Shown: positions 7,642 to 14,354, counted from the stretch's first letter. The stretch: 15,534 nt of DNA from Flavobacterium sp. (GCA_004296145.1 SEBM01000025.1:1-15534), one strand, 5' to 3'. Made by a program: numbers and translations. The notes: generated by a model not told the origin, from the letters alone.

Positions 7642-8366
7642 TAGGCTTTAAAAGATTTTAATTTATAAACGGTAAAAGACAGAAATAAAATTGTAATGCT
7701 CAAAAAGTAAATAACATCACGTGTATCAATTACCCCGCGGCTCATACTTTTAAAATGATCCTGCATTCCAAATGCTGAAATAATACCAGAAAATCCAGGA
7801 ACTAATGAAGCTAAACCTTCAAAACCAAAATAAAAGATAAAACACAGAAAAACTGCAATGATAAAAGCTACAATCTGATTTTCTGACAGCGTAGAAGTGA
7901 AGATTCCGATTGCTGAATAAGAAGCAATTAAAAACAACAATCCGAAATAAGAGCCTATTGTGCTTCCCATGTCGATGTTTCCTTCCGGTAATCCTAAATT
8001 TGAAATTACTTTTACATAAATAAAAGTTGGAATTATAGCCAAAATAATTAGTAGAAAGGAACCAAAAAACTTTCCATTTACAATTTCCCAAACCGATAAA
8101 GGTTTAGTTAAAAGCAATTCCAGCGTTCCTTGTTTTTTTTCATCAGAGAAACTTCTCATCGTTACAGCCGGAATCAGGAAAATTAAAATCCACGGCGCCA
8201 GCGTAAAAAATGGAGTTAAATCAGCATAACCTGTATTTAAAATATTATAATCTCCTTCAAAAACCCATAAAAAGAGCCCATTGCTGATTAAGAAAATCGC
8301 AATGACCAAATAGCCAATAGGAGAGCCAAAAAAGGATTTTATTTCTCTAAAAATGATTGATTTCAT
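7641..8366 (-). CDS. gldF: Gliding motility-associated ABC transporter permease GldF
   Basis: A 241-residue ABC-2 type permease with about six membrane helices. It begins MKSIIFREIKSFFGSPIGYL. The cytoplasmic loop SDEKKQGTLELLLTKPLS after the second helix is the characteristic coupling segment of this permease family and should contact the ATPase GldA. It lies directly upstream of gldG with a one-base overlap. I find no TAnnTTTG box in the 200 bases upstream, which are occupied by repeat B2. Transcription may therefore come through from the broken monooxygenase gene, whose promoter box is intact, or from a promoter I do not recognise. Confidence 0.95.
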   Translation of the reverse strand: MKSIIFREIKSFFGSPIGYLVIAIFLISNGLFLWVFEGDYNILNTGYADLTPFFTLAPWILIFLIPAVTMRSFSDEKKQGTLELLLTKPLSVWEIVNGKFFGSFLLIILAIIPTFIYVKVISNLGLPEGNIDMGSTIGSYFGLLFLIASYSAIGIFTSTLSENQIVAFIIAVFLCFIFYFGFEGLASLVPGFSGIISAFGMQDHFKSMSRGVIDTRDVIYFLSITILFLSFTVYKLKSFKA

Positions 8367-8379
8367 TTATGTTTTTTAT

Positions 8380-8548
8380 TTCAAGTTTTTATTGTTTCAA
8401 GTTTCAGGTTGTGAACTCTGTGGTAAATTTTAACCGCAAAGAACGCAAAGTTTTACGCTAAGTCCGCAAAGTTTTTTACTCAACGCTTTGCGAACTTAGC
8501 GTTTTATAAAAACCTATTAATATAATCTTTGTGTTCTTTGCGGTTAAA
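8380..8548. repeat. Nested inverted repeat, family B copy 2 (B2)
   Basis: The outer arms 8429-8450 (TTTAACCGCAAAGAACGCAA with two more bases) and 8527-8548 pair over 22 bases with one mismatch. A second, independent pair of arms inside (8456-8471 and 8486-8501, CGCTAAGTCCGCAAAG) pairs over 16 bases with one mismatch. The left flank has TTTCAAGTTT/GTTTCAGG units, as in B1, and lies on the same side, so the two copies are in direct orientation. The repeat occupies most of the gap between gldF and the monooxygenase remnant; no promoter box or T-tract is seen in it. Confidence 0.85.
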
Positions 8549-8566
8549 TCGAATTCAGTTTAATAT

Positions 8567-8863
8567 CTATTCTAAAGTAACCAATTTATCGACACTCCAC
8601 GCTTCTGGCTTTGCGTTGAATAATTTTTTTGTAAAAGTCCAAACGGAATCAAACAGTTCAGAATTTCTATAGTTTTCTAAGTCAGCTTCGGTTTCCCAAT
8701 AGCTGTAGGTAAAAAATATTTCTTTATTGTTTTAGTCCTGGTATAATTCTAAAAAGCGATTCCCTTCGGCATTTCGTATTTTGTGTTTTATGATTTCGAA
8801 ATTCTCCAGAAAGGCGGGAATTTTTTCTTCGTGAAAACTCATTTTTACAATTCTGACAAACAT
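8567..8863 (-). pseudogene. Antibiotic-biosynthesis-monooxygenase-like small protein, interrupted by an in-frame stop
   Basis: The minus strand from the ATG at 8863 to a TAG at 8567-8569 reads as one 98-codon frame, except for a TAA at codon 44 (8732-8734). Before it the product is MFVRIVKMSFHEEKIPAFLE and onward to RFLELYQD. After the stop it continues in frame as NNKEIFFTYSYWETEADLEN and onward to FNAKPEAWSVDKLVTLE. Both halves together look like a complete ABM/YgiN-type dimeric ferredoxin-like protein (putative quinol monooxygenase family), with the usual ELYQD-x-NN...TYSYWE core. A single base change from AAA (Lys) or CAA (Gln) would explain the break. There is no frameshift and no other decay, so the loss is recent or a sequencing error. 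The -7 box upstream remains. Confidence 0.8.
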
Positions 8864-8867
8864 CTTG

Positions 8868-9165
8868 ATGATTTTAGATTATAGATTGTTGATTTTAGAT
8901 TTAAAACCTGCAATACGCGGGCAAAAATACCAAATTAGATTGTTCTTTTAAAAAAAAATAGATTTAATATTAATCTCTAGTTTGTCATTTCGAGGAACGA
9001 GAAATCTCCGTGAGTAACTCTACAATCAAAATCAAACTTTGTGGAGATTCTTACGGAGATTTCTCGTTCCTCGAAATGACAAGCCAGGTGTAATTATAGG
9101 GCTAAAAGTCTAAAATCAAAATAACAAACAAGATCATAAATCTAAAATCTACAATCTAAAATATT
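8868..9165. repeat. Nested inverted repeat, family A copy 2 (A2)
   Basis: The inner arms 8982-9011 and 9053-9082 are a perfect 30-base inverted repeat (TTGTCATTTCGAGGAACGAG and ten more bases) around a 41-base loop. That loop shares AGTAA, ATCAAA and CTTTGTGG with copy A1 in the same order and orientation. The outer flanks (8868-8906 and about 9103-9163) again consist of TTTTAGATT-type units in opposite orientation. The left outer flank forms the leader of the monooxygenase remnant. Together with the promoter box at 8922-8929 this accounts for the 304-base gap between the remnant and the SAM hydrolase gene. Confidence 0.85.
8922..8929 (-). promoter_or_regulatory. Probable -7 box of the monooxygenase-like remnant (possibly also serving gldFG)
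   Basis: The minus strand reads TATTTTTG followed by C, an exact TAnnTTTG match, giving a leader of about 50-55 bases to the ATG at 8863. Because gldF has no visible box of its own, this promoter might also feed gldF-gldG through repeat B2. Confidence 0.45.
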
Positions 9166-9167
9166 TT

Positions 9168-9998
9168 CTAAGTAAACTGAATCGTAATTACATCTCTGTA
9201 ATTCAACCCAAGCAAACTATTTGCAGAACCAACTTTAGACGGATTACTTCTAAAAATGGCAATTTCAAGTAGTCCTGCTTCATTAAAAATAGCCAATTTT
9301 TCGCCTTCGTAAGTTTTTATAGGATATTTGTCTGAAGTCGCAATTGCCGAATAATTAGGCAAAATGGTTTTGATGTTTTTTGGTTTCATCACAATTTCAT
9401 ACGGACGACCTTTTGCCGCTTCCAAAAATTGCTGTTTAGAAATATTGGTTACGATGTTTCCAAAATGATCAATATATATAACATATCCTTTTAATGAATT
9501 TCCGTCTGCAGCAACAACAGCTTGCAATTCGGTTGCTTCTTTGACAGCCGGAATTTCTTTTCCGATTACATTTAGCAAACCGCCTTTTGCAATATGACAC
9601 GCAACCTGAATAAATATATCCATATCTGAAGATTCTGCCGGAAAACGATCATGGATATTGATAGCCACAATTTTCTGCGGAACAATTTTAGAGCTAAGCA
9701 TACTCAGAATGCCATTATCAGCACAAATAAAGTAATGATCATTCCATTGCATAGCGATATGCTGATTTTCTTTATTACGTTCAATATCGACTCCAATTAA
9801 GTGTACAGTTCCTTTTGGAAAACTCAAATAAGAAGCACCGATAATGTAACTGGCTTCGGCAGTATTAAAGGGATCAATGTCATGCGAAATGTCAATTATT
9901 TGAACTTCTGATAGTTCTGATAAGATTTTACCCTTCAGCGAACCAACAAAGTGGTCCTTCAAGCCGTAGTCTGTAGTAAGGGTAATTATTGACATCAT
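9168..9998 (-). CDS. SAM hydroxide adenosyltransferase / SAM hydrolase (DUF62 family)
   Basis: A 276-residue cytoplasmic enzyme of the family related to fluorinase and chlorinase. In the ordinary, non-halogenating members it splits S-adenosylmethionine with water into adenosine and methionine. The N-terminal domain has the family start ITLTTDYGLKDHFVGSLKG, then ISHDIDPFNTAEASYII and CADNGILS. The C-terminal domain has the typical YIDHFGNIVTNI. The protein could start at either of two adjacent ATGs (9998 or 9995). It is divergent from phoH, and a good -7 box (10055-10062) sits about 55 bases upstream. The biological role is unclear even where the reaction is known. Confidence 0.93.
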   Translation of the reverse strand: MMSIITLTTDYGLKDHFVGSLKGKILSELSEVQIIDISHDIDPFNTAEASYIIGASYLSFPKGTVHLIGVDIERNKENQHIAMQWNDHYFICADNGILSMLSSKIVPQKIVAINIHDRFPAESSDMDIFIQVACHIAKGGLLNVIGKEIPAVKEATELQAVVAADGNSLKGYVIYIDHFGNIVTNISKQQFLEAAKGRPYEIVMKPKNIKTILPNYSAIATSDKYPIKTYEGEKLAIFNEAGLLEIAIFRSNPSKVGSANSLLGLNYRDVITIQFT

Positions 9999-10054
9999 TT
10001 TGTTTATAACTATTGATAGTATTTAAATCTAATTTTCATTAAATTTGAGAAATG

Positions 10055-10062
10055 CAAAGCTA
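10055..10062 (-). promoter_or_regulatory. Probable -7 box of the SAM hydrolase gene
   Basis: The minus strand reads TAGCTTTG followed by C, an exact TAnnTTTG match, predicting a leader of about 50 bases. A TTTG lies upstream, but with only 13 bases between the two it is not a normal -33 element. Confidence 0.5.
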
Positions 10063-10133
10063 GTAATAGTAAATACAAATTGAAAGAAAGAAAAGACAAT
10101 ATTGTATTTTTAAAGCTAAGCAGCTGTTACAGT

Positions 10134-10216
10134 AGTCTCAGTTGTAAGTTTCAGTTTTCTGTATGATAATTTAGATAAAAATGTCTAATTGAAAACTGCC
10201 ACCGAAAACTGCGACT
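10134..10216. repeat. Imperfect inverted repeat, family D, upstream of phoH
   Basis: The arms 10134-10159 and 10191-10216 are both 26 bases and pair at 20 positions. The conserved core CAGTTTTC/GAAAACTG appears at the inner end, and the right arm holds the word GAAAACTG twice. The loop is 31 A/T-rich bases. It sits in the divergent gap between the SAM hydrolase gene and phoH and is probably another dispersed intergenic palindrome. The remaining sequence up to phoH is A/T-rich; it holds only a weak TAAATTTA at 10261-10268. Confidence 0.6.
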
Positions 10217-10285
10217 TTAAAAAAAGACCCGACAGTCAATATATAATATAATAAACTGAGTAAATTTAATTTAAAACTACTTCAT

Positions 10286-11236
10286 TTGAACGAAAGAATA
10301 ATTGAGCTAATTGACATCGCACCAAAAGAGTTTTGGGGCGCTCACGACAGCCATCTTGAAATTATCAAAAAGTACTACCCAAAGCTTAAAATAGTAGCGC
10401 GAGGGACAACCTTAAAGGCATTTGGCGAAAAAGAAGTCTTAGATGAATTCGAAAAAAGATTTCAGAGATTGATGCTCCACTTTACCAGATATAATAACAT
10501 TGATGATAATGTAATTGAACGTGTTATTATGAGTGATGGTCAGGAAGAAAAAAGAGCATACGATCATGATAAAATATTAGTTCATGGTGTTGGTGGTAAA
10601 ATAATTAAAGCCATGACACCCAATCAGCAACTGCTGGTAGATACCATTAAGAAAAATGATATGGTATTTGCAGTTGGTCCCGCCGGAACCGGAAAAACAT
10701 ATACAGGTGTTGCAATGGCGGTAAAAATGCTGAAAGATAAGGAAGTAAAAAGAATCATATTGACTAGACCGGCAGTAGAAGCAGGGGAGAATCTCGGATT
10801 TTTACCGGGTGATATGAAAGAAAAACTGGATCCTTACATGCAGCCGCTTTACGATGCACTTCGCGATATGTTGCCAAACGAAAAACTCGAAGATTACATT
10901 TTAAAAGGAATTATTCAGATTGCGCCATTGGCATTTATGCGTGGGCGTACGCTTGATAATGCCTTTGTAATTCTCGACGAAGCGCAAAATACAACGCACT
11001 CACAAATGAAAATGTTTTTGACCCGTATGGGGAAAAATGCCAAATTTATGATTACGGGTGACCCGGGACAAGTCGATTTACCACGCAGAACTATTTCTGG
11101 TCTTAAAGAAGCTATTTTGGTTCTAAAGGATGTTGAAGGAATCGGAATTATCTATCTGGATGATAAAGATATCGTGCGTCACAGATTAGTGAAAAAGGTA
11201 ATTGATGCTTATAAACAAATAGAAAATCACGATTAA
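10286..11236 (+). CDS. PhoH-family ATPase, TTG start
   Basis: A 316-residue cytoplasmic protein. The N-terminal part (about 1-100) is the small domain that precedes the ATPase in PhoH-like proteins (PKLKIVARGTTLKAFG). The P-loop GPAGTGKT is at 131-138, followed by LTRPAVEAGENLGFLPGD. Walker B is at 231-232 (AFVILDEAQN), then FMITGDPGQVDLP. PhoH proteins are NTPases linked to RNA metabolism and stress; the exact role here is not known. No ATG exists in frame near the N-terminus. The TTG at 10286 gives MNERIIELIDIAPKEFWG, which fits the conserved family start, so an unusual initiation codon is probable. The gene is divergent from the SAM hydrolase gene. Confidence 0.94.
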   Translation: MNERIIELIDIAPKEFWGAHDSHLEIIKKYYPKLKIVARGTTLKAFGEKEVLDEFEKRFQRLMLHFTRYNNIDDNVIERVIMSDGQEEKRAYDHDKILVHGVGGKIIKAMTPNQQLLVDTIKKNDMVFAVGPAGTGKTYTGVAMAVKMLKDKEVKRIILTRPAVEAGENLGFLPGDMKEKLDPYMQPLYDALRDMLPNEKLEDYILKGIIQIAPLAFMRGRTLDNAFVILDEAQNTTHSQMKMFLTRMGKNAKFMITGDPGQVDLPRRTISGLKEAILVLKDVEGIGIIYLDDKDIVRHRLVKKVIDAYKQIENHD

Positions 11237-11257
11237 GTTTGTGATGATTGTTAAAAG

Positions 11258-11307
11258 TTTTGCCACAGATTAAAACAATTAAAATGATTTTTTAATCTGT
11301 GGCAAAA
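11258..11307. repeat. Perfect 18-bp stem hairpin, family C, after phoH
   Basis: TTTTGCCACAGATTAAAA at 11258-11275 pairs perfectly with 11290-11307 around a 14-base loop, starting 21 bases after the phoH stop. It is followed by A residues, not T, so it is not a classical terminator in the plus direction, though a stem this strong could still stop or stabilise the phoH transcript. The word GCCACAGATT is one I associate with intergenic palindromes of flavobacteria. Confidence 0.75.
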
Positions 11308-11323
11308 AAATAACACGATAAAC

Positions 11324-11376
11324 AATATTCGTTTTATGTATGTTCTTATGGAAATGCGTAAAACGAATATTTTTTT
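11324..11376 (+). terminator. Hairpin with T-tract between phoH and the lipoprotein gene
   Basis: AATATTCGTTTTA (11324-11336) and its perfect complement (11359-11371) form a 13-bp stem with a 22-base loop, followed directly by a run of T ending at 11376. This has the form of an intrinsic terminator for phoH, but the stem is A/T-rich and the loop long. As it ends 18 bases before the next start codon, it might instead be a control element of the lipoprotein gene. Confidence 0.5.
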
Positions 11377-11394
11377 GAATTTAAAATGTAATTA

Positions 11395-11883
11395 ATGGCA
11401 GGGAAATTTTATATTATTTTATTATTTTTTGTTTTGATTTCTTGTACCAAAAAGCCAGTTGTAGTCAATAAATTTGTTGGAAATTGGTATGATACCGAAT
11501 ATCGTGTTCCAGGAAGATCAGTTTTGAAAATTAAAAAAGACAGTTCATTTTCATATAAAGGTGCAGGTTGTGATTGGAGAATTTTTTCAAAAGGTAAATG
11601 GAAAATGATTGGTGATTCAATACAATTAACCAGTATTAATAGTGATACTTGTTATAGAGTAATGCCATTTATATTTTGCAAGCCTTTTACAGAATACGAT
11701 AGAAATTTAGTTACAATACCAAATTGTGATCCAAATGAAGATACTGGTTTTGTAAGCTTTTCAAAAGAAATTTTTTATATCAAAAACGATTCTCTGATTT
11801 ATAAATTAAAGAAAGAATCACAATGCTCGGATTCAATAAAAATCATTTATGCACGAACTGAGAAAATAAAGAAACAAAAGTAG
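11395..11883 (+). CDS. Small lipoprotein of unknown function
   Basis: A 162-residue protein with a clear lipoprotein signal: MAGKFYIILLFFVLISC, lipobox L-I-S-C with the acylated cysteine at 17. The residues after it are TKKP, without the acidic run that marks surface-exposed lipoproteins in Bacteroidota, so a periplasm-facing location is more likely. The mature part starts KFVGNWYDTEYRVPGRSVLKIKKDSSF. This weakly resembles small lipocalin-like beta-barrel proteins (the FVGNWY motif near the start, then alternating strands). Four cysteines in the mature part could form disulfides. The DUF1801 gene follows after only two bases and is probably co-transcribed. I do not recognise a specific family. 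Confidence 0.8.
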   Translation: MAGKFYIILLFFVLISCTKKPVVVNKFVGNWYDTEYRVPGRSVLKIKKDSSFSYKGAGCDWRIFSKGKWKMIGDSIQLTSINSDTCYRVMPFIFCKPFTEYDRNLVTIPNCDPNEDTGFVSFSKEIFYIKNDSLIYKLKKESQCSDSIKIIYARTEKIKKQK

Positions 11884-11885
11884 TA

Positions 11886-12257
11886 ATGAAAGAACTGGAT
11901 AATTTTTATGAAAAACAGGAAGAACCTTTTAAAGAGGTTTTGTTTGCATTAAAAGAAATTATTCTGCGCCAGGACAAAGATATTACAAATGTCCTTAAAT
12001 ACGGAATGCCATTTTTCTGTTACAAAGGAAAAATGTTTTGCTATTTATGGATTCATAAAAAACACAAACAACCTTATATCGGAATTGTTGAAGGAAATCA
12101 TTTTGAAGAGCCATTTTTAATTCAGGAAAATCGTTCGAGAATGAAAATAATGTTGTTGGAGTCAAATCAGGATTTACCAATAGATTTAATCGAAACTATT
12201 GTAAAAAAAGCAATTGATTTATACAAAAATGAAATTATAAAAATCAAAAAGAAATAA
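11886..12257 (+). CDS. DUF1801 domain protein
   Basis: A 123-residue cytoplasmic protein that fills one DUF1801 (YdhG-like) domain: DNFYEKQEEPFKEVLFALKE, a central LKYGMPFFCYKGKMFCYLWI, and YIGIVEGNHFEEP. The family shares a fold with iron-chaperone frataxin-like proteins but has no established biochemical role. It begins two bases after the lipoprotein stop, so the two genes form a likely operon, although a lipoprotein and a cytoplasmic protein have no evident common job. No promoter box lies in the gap. Confidence 0.8.
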   Translation: MKELDNFYEKQEEPFKEVLFALKEIILRQDKDITNVLKYGMPFFCYKGKMFCYLWIHKKHKQPYIGIVEGNHFEEPFLIQENRSRMKIMLLESNQDLPIDLIETIVKKAIDLYKNEIIKIKKK

Positions 12258-12329
12258 AGTTGACTGGTTTAATGAATAGTTAAATAAATAATAAACTTAC
12301 TCATTTTAAGCTGTCAGGACTGTTTCAAC

Positions 12330-12361
12330 TTTGCTCTTCTCGGCATAAAACCTTAAATTTG
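12330..12361 (+). promoter_or_regulatory. Bacteroidota-type promoter of the HAD phosphatase gene
   Basis: A -33 TTTG at 12330-12333 and a -7 TAAATTTG at 12354-12361 are separated by 20 bases. Transcription should begin near 12367. That is upstream of the ATG at 12388 and leaves under ten bases before the TTG at 12376, which argues for the ATG as the true start. Confidence 0.7.
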
Positions 12362-12387
12362 CATATCATAAATATTTGATAATTAAT

Positions 12388-13218
12388 ATGACTAAACTTA
12401 AAAATATAAAAGTTGTTGTTTCAGATTTAGACGGAACATTACTTAATACTGCACATAGAATTTCAGATTATACCAAATCAATTTTTCAGGAACTTCACAA
12501 TCAAGGTTATCTTATCGTTGTAGCTACAGGCCGTCATCATCTTGATGCAATGGCAATTATTGAAAAACTGGAAGTTCCGGTTTATTTAGTGAGTTCCAAT
12601 GGAGCAAGAATTCATTCGCCTGATAAGGAAGAACTTTTTGCTTTTAATTTAGACAGTGATGTTGTAAAAGCAGCTTTGAATGTTGAAATCGATCCAGAAA
12701 TTACGGTGGTTTTATTTAAGGAAAATGTTTGGCAGACAAACAGAATCAGCGAAAAACTAAACGCTTTTCAGGAAGAATTAAAATACCGTCCTGAATTGGT
12801 TGATTATAAAGCCTTGCAGGATTTTGGCGCGATCAAAATTTTCTTTTCATGCGATAATCATGAAAAACTGGTAAAACTAAAAGATGCCATTTTAGCTAAT
12901 TCATCAGAACATTTACACCACGCTTTTAGTTTACCAACTTGTTTAGAATTTATGGATAAATCTATAGATAAGGCGGTTGCAATTGAAAGAGTTTTAGAAA
13001 AAGAAGGTTTTACATTGGCAGAAGCCGTTTCATTTGGAGATGGTTTTAACGATGTACAAATGCTTTCTGTATCAGGAAAAGGTTTAATTATGGGTAATGC
13101 TCCCGCTTTGTTAAAAGAAACTTTACCTGATTTAGAAGTTATAAAAACCAATGCTGAAGATGGCGTTGCGAGATATATTGCTTCAAAAATTCTTGACAAA
13201 GAATTCGCAGCAGGTTAA
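12388..13218 (+). CDS. Cof-type HAD-IIB family phosphatase
   Basis: A 276-residue cytoplasmic hydrolase. Motif I is DLDGTLLN with the nucleophile D13 and acid/base D15. Motif II is SSNGARI (about 70). The motif III lysine is near K195 (SIDKAVAIERVL). Motif IV is GDGFND at 217-222. Between motifs II and III is the larger C2-type cap that defines subclass IIB. These enzymes dephosphorylate sugar phosphates, FMN or similar small molecules; the sequence does not reveal the substrate. I start the gene at the ATG at 12388, not the in-frame TTG twelve bases upstream, because the promoter and the usual family start (KNIKVVVSDLDGTLL) fit it better. A promoter and terminator flank it, so it is monocistronic. 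Confidence 0.92.
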   Translation: MTKLKNIKVVVSDLDGTLLNTAHRISDYTKSIFQELHNQGYLIVVATGRHHLDAMAIIEKLEVPVYLVSSNGARIHSPDKEELFAFNLDSDVVKAALNVEIDPEITVVLFKENVWQTNRISEKLNAFQEELKYRPELVDYKALQDFGAIKIFFSCDNHEKLVKLKDAILANSSEHLHHAFSLPTCLEFMDKSIDKAVAIERVLEKEGFTLAEAVSFGDGFNDVQMLSVSGKGLIMGNAPALLKETLPDLEVIKTNAEDGVARYIASKILDKEFAAG

Positions 13219-13245
13219 TCATTCAATTCTATCATATTATAAATC

Positions 13246-13279
13246 AAATCCCTGACGAGATAATCCTGAGGGATTTTTT
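13246..13279 (+). terminator. Intrinsic terminator of the HAD phosphatase gene
   Basis: AAATCCCT (13246-13253) pairs with AGGGATTT (13269-13276) around a 15-base loop, and T residues run to 13279. It lies 28 bases after the stop codon. Confidence 0.75.
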
Positions 13280-13339
13280 GTTTATAATTTTATAAAAAAC
13301 AGAAATTATCACTTTTATTAATGCATCTCTTCTTTTTCA

Positions 13340-13371
13340 TTGTGTAACTCTGTGAAATAGTTTTAAATTTG
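13340..13371 (+). promoter_or_regulatory. Bacteroidota-type promoter of purC
   Basis: A -33 TTG at 13340-13342 and a -7 TAAATTTG at 13364-13371 are spaced by 21 bases. The -7 box and its following GCAT are identical to those of the HAD gene upstream. The predicted leader is about 25 bases. Confidence 0.65.
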
Positions 13372-13400
13372 CATTCATAAAAAACAACACAACTAATCAG

Positions 13401-14354
13401 ATGAGCAATACAATTACAACTACAAATTTTAATTTTCCAAATCAGAAATCAGTTTACCGCGGAAAAGTTAGAGAAGTTTACAACATAAACGACGAACTTT
13501 TGGTGATGGTGGCAACAGACAGGCTTTCTGCATTTGATGTAGTTTTACCAAAAGGAATTCCGTACAAAGGGCAGATTTTAAATCAAATCGCTACAAAATT
13601 TATGGAACTTACCGAAGATATTGTTCCAAACTGGTTAATTGCAACTCCGGATCCAAACGTTGCTGTTGGACATTTATGTGATCCTTTTAAAGTAGAAATG
13701 GTTATTCGTGGATATGTTTCTGGTCATGCTGCACGTGAATATGCTGCAGGAAGAAGACAAATCTGCGGTGTAACTATGGCTGAAGGTTTAAAAGAAAATG
13801 ATAAATTTCCGGAACCAATCATTACACCAACTACAAAAGCTGATAATGGTTCTCATGACGAAGATATTTCCCGTGAAGACATTTTATCTAAAGGAATTGT
13901 TTCTGAGGAAGATTATTTAGTTTTAGAAAAATATACACGTGCTTTATTTCAAAGAGGAACTGAAATTGCTGCTTCACGCGGATTGATTTTAGTGGATACA
14001 AAATATGAATTCGGAAAAACAAAAGATGGAGTTATTGTTTTAATTGATGAAATTCACACTCCGGATTCTTCTCGTTATTTTTATGCTGACGGTTATGCCG
14101 AAAGACAGGAAAAAGGAGAAGAGCAAAAACAATTATCGAAAGAATTTGTACGCCGTTGGTTAATCGAAAATGGTTTTCAGGGTCAGGATGGACAACAAAT
14201 TCCAAATATGACAGACGAATATATCGAATCTGTTTCTGAAAGATATATCGAATTGTACGAGAATATTTTAGGAGAAAAATTTGTAAAGGCTGATATTGCT
14301 AATATTGATCAACGTATTGATAAAAACGTATTAGAATACCTTTCTTCAAAATAG
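13401..14354 (+). CDS. purC: SAICAR synthase (phosphoribosylaminoimidazole-succinocarboxamide synthase)
   Basis: A 317-residue cytoplasmic enzyme of de novo purine synthesis, joining aspartate to CAIR with ATP to give SAICAR. The N-terminal ATP-grasp-like part shows YRGKVREVY, then TDRLSAFDVVLPKGIPYKGQ and VIRGYVSGHAAREYAAG. The central part shows the GLILVDTKYEFG and VLIDEIHTPDSSRYF signatures that hold metal and substrate. The C-terminal helices follow the longer, roughly 310-residue type found in Bacteroidota and yeast rather than the 237-residue E. coli type. The promoter is clear. No hairpin lies in the 33 bases after the stop; the best terminator lies inside the next gene. Confidence 0.97.
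   Translation: MSNTITTTNFNFPNQKSVYRGKVREVYNINDELLVMVATDRLSAFDVVLPKGIPYKGQILNQIATKFMELTEDIVPNWLIATPDPNVAVGHLCDPFKVEMVIRGYVSGHAAREYAAGRRQICGVTMAEGLKENDKFPEPIITPTTKADNGSHDEDISREDILSKGIVSEEDYLVLEKYTRALFQRGTEIAASRGLILVDTKYEFGKTKDGVIVLIDEIHTPDSSRYFYADGYAERQEKGEEQKQLSKEFVRRWLIENGFQGQDGQQIPNMTDEYIESVSERYIELYENILGEKFVKADIANIDQRIDKNVLEYLSSK

Noticed and set aside
8732..8734. Recoding of the TAA as a sense codon
   Set aside because: TAA is not a selenocysteine or pyrrolysine codon, there is no sign of a recoding signal, and all other genes here use TAA as an ordinary stop.
3606..9165. The A and B copies as ends of a composite transposon carrying dnaN and gldFG
   Set aside because: There is no transposase, the copies are direct rather than inverted, each is a complete hairpin on its own, and dnaN is an essential core gene.
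10261..10268. TAAATTTA as the phoH -7 box
   Set aside because: It is one base off consensus in very A/T-rich sequence with no -33 element at the right distance, which is too weak to annotate.
12376..12387. Upstream TTG start adding four residues (MIIN) to the HAD phosphatase
   Set aside because: The promoter at 12330-12361 predicts a transcription start less than ten bases before this TTG, and the ATG at 12388 fits the family N-terminus.
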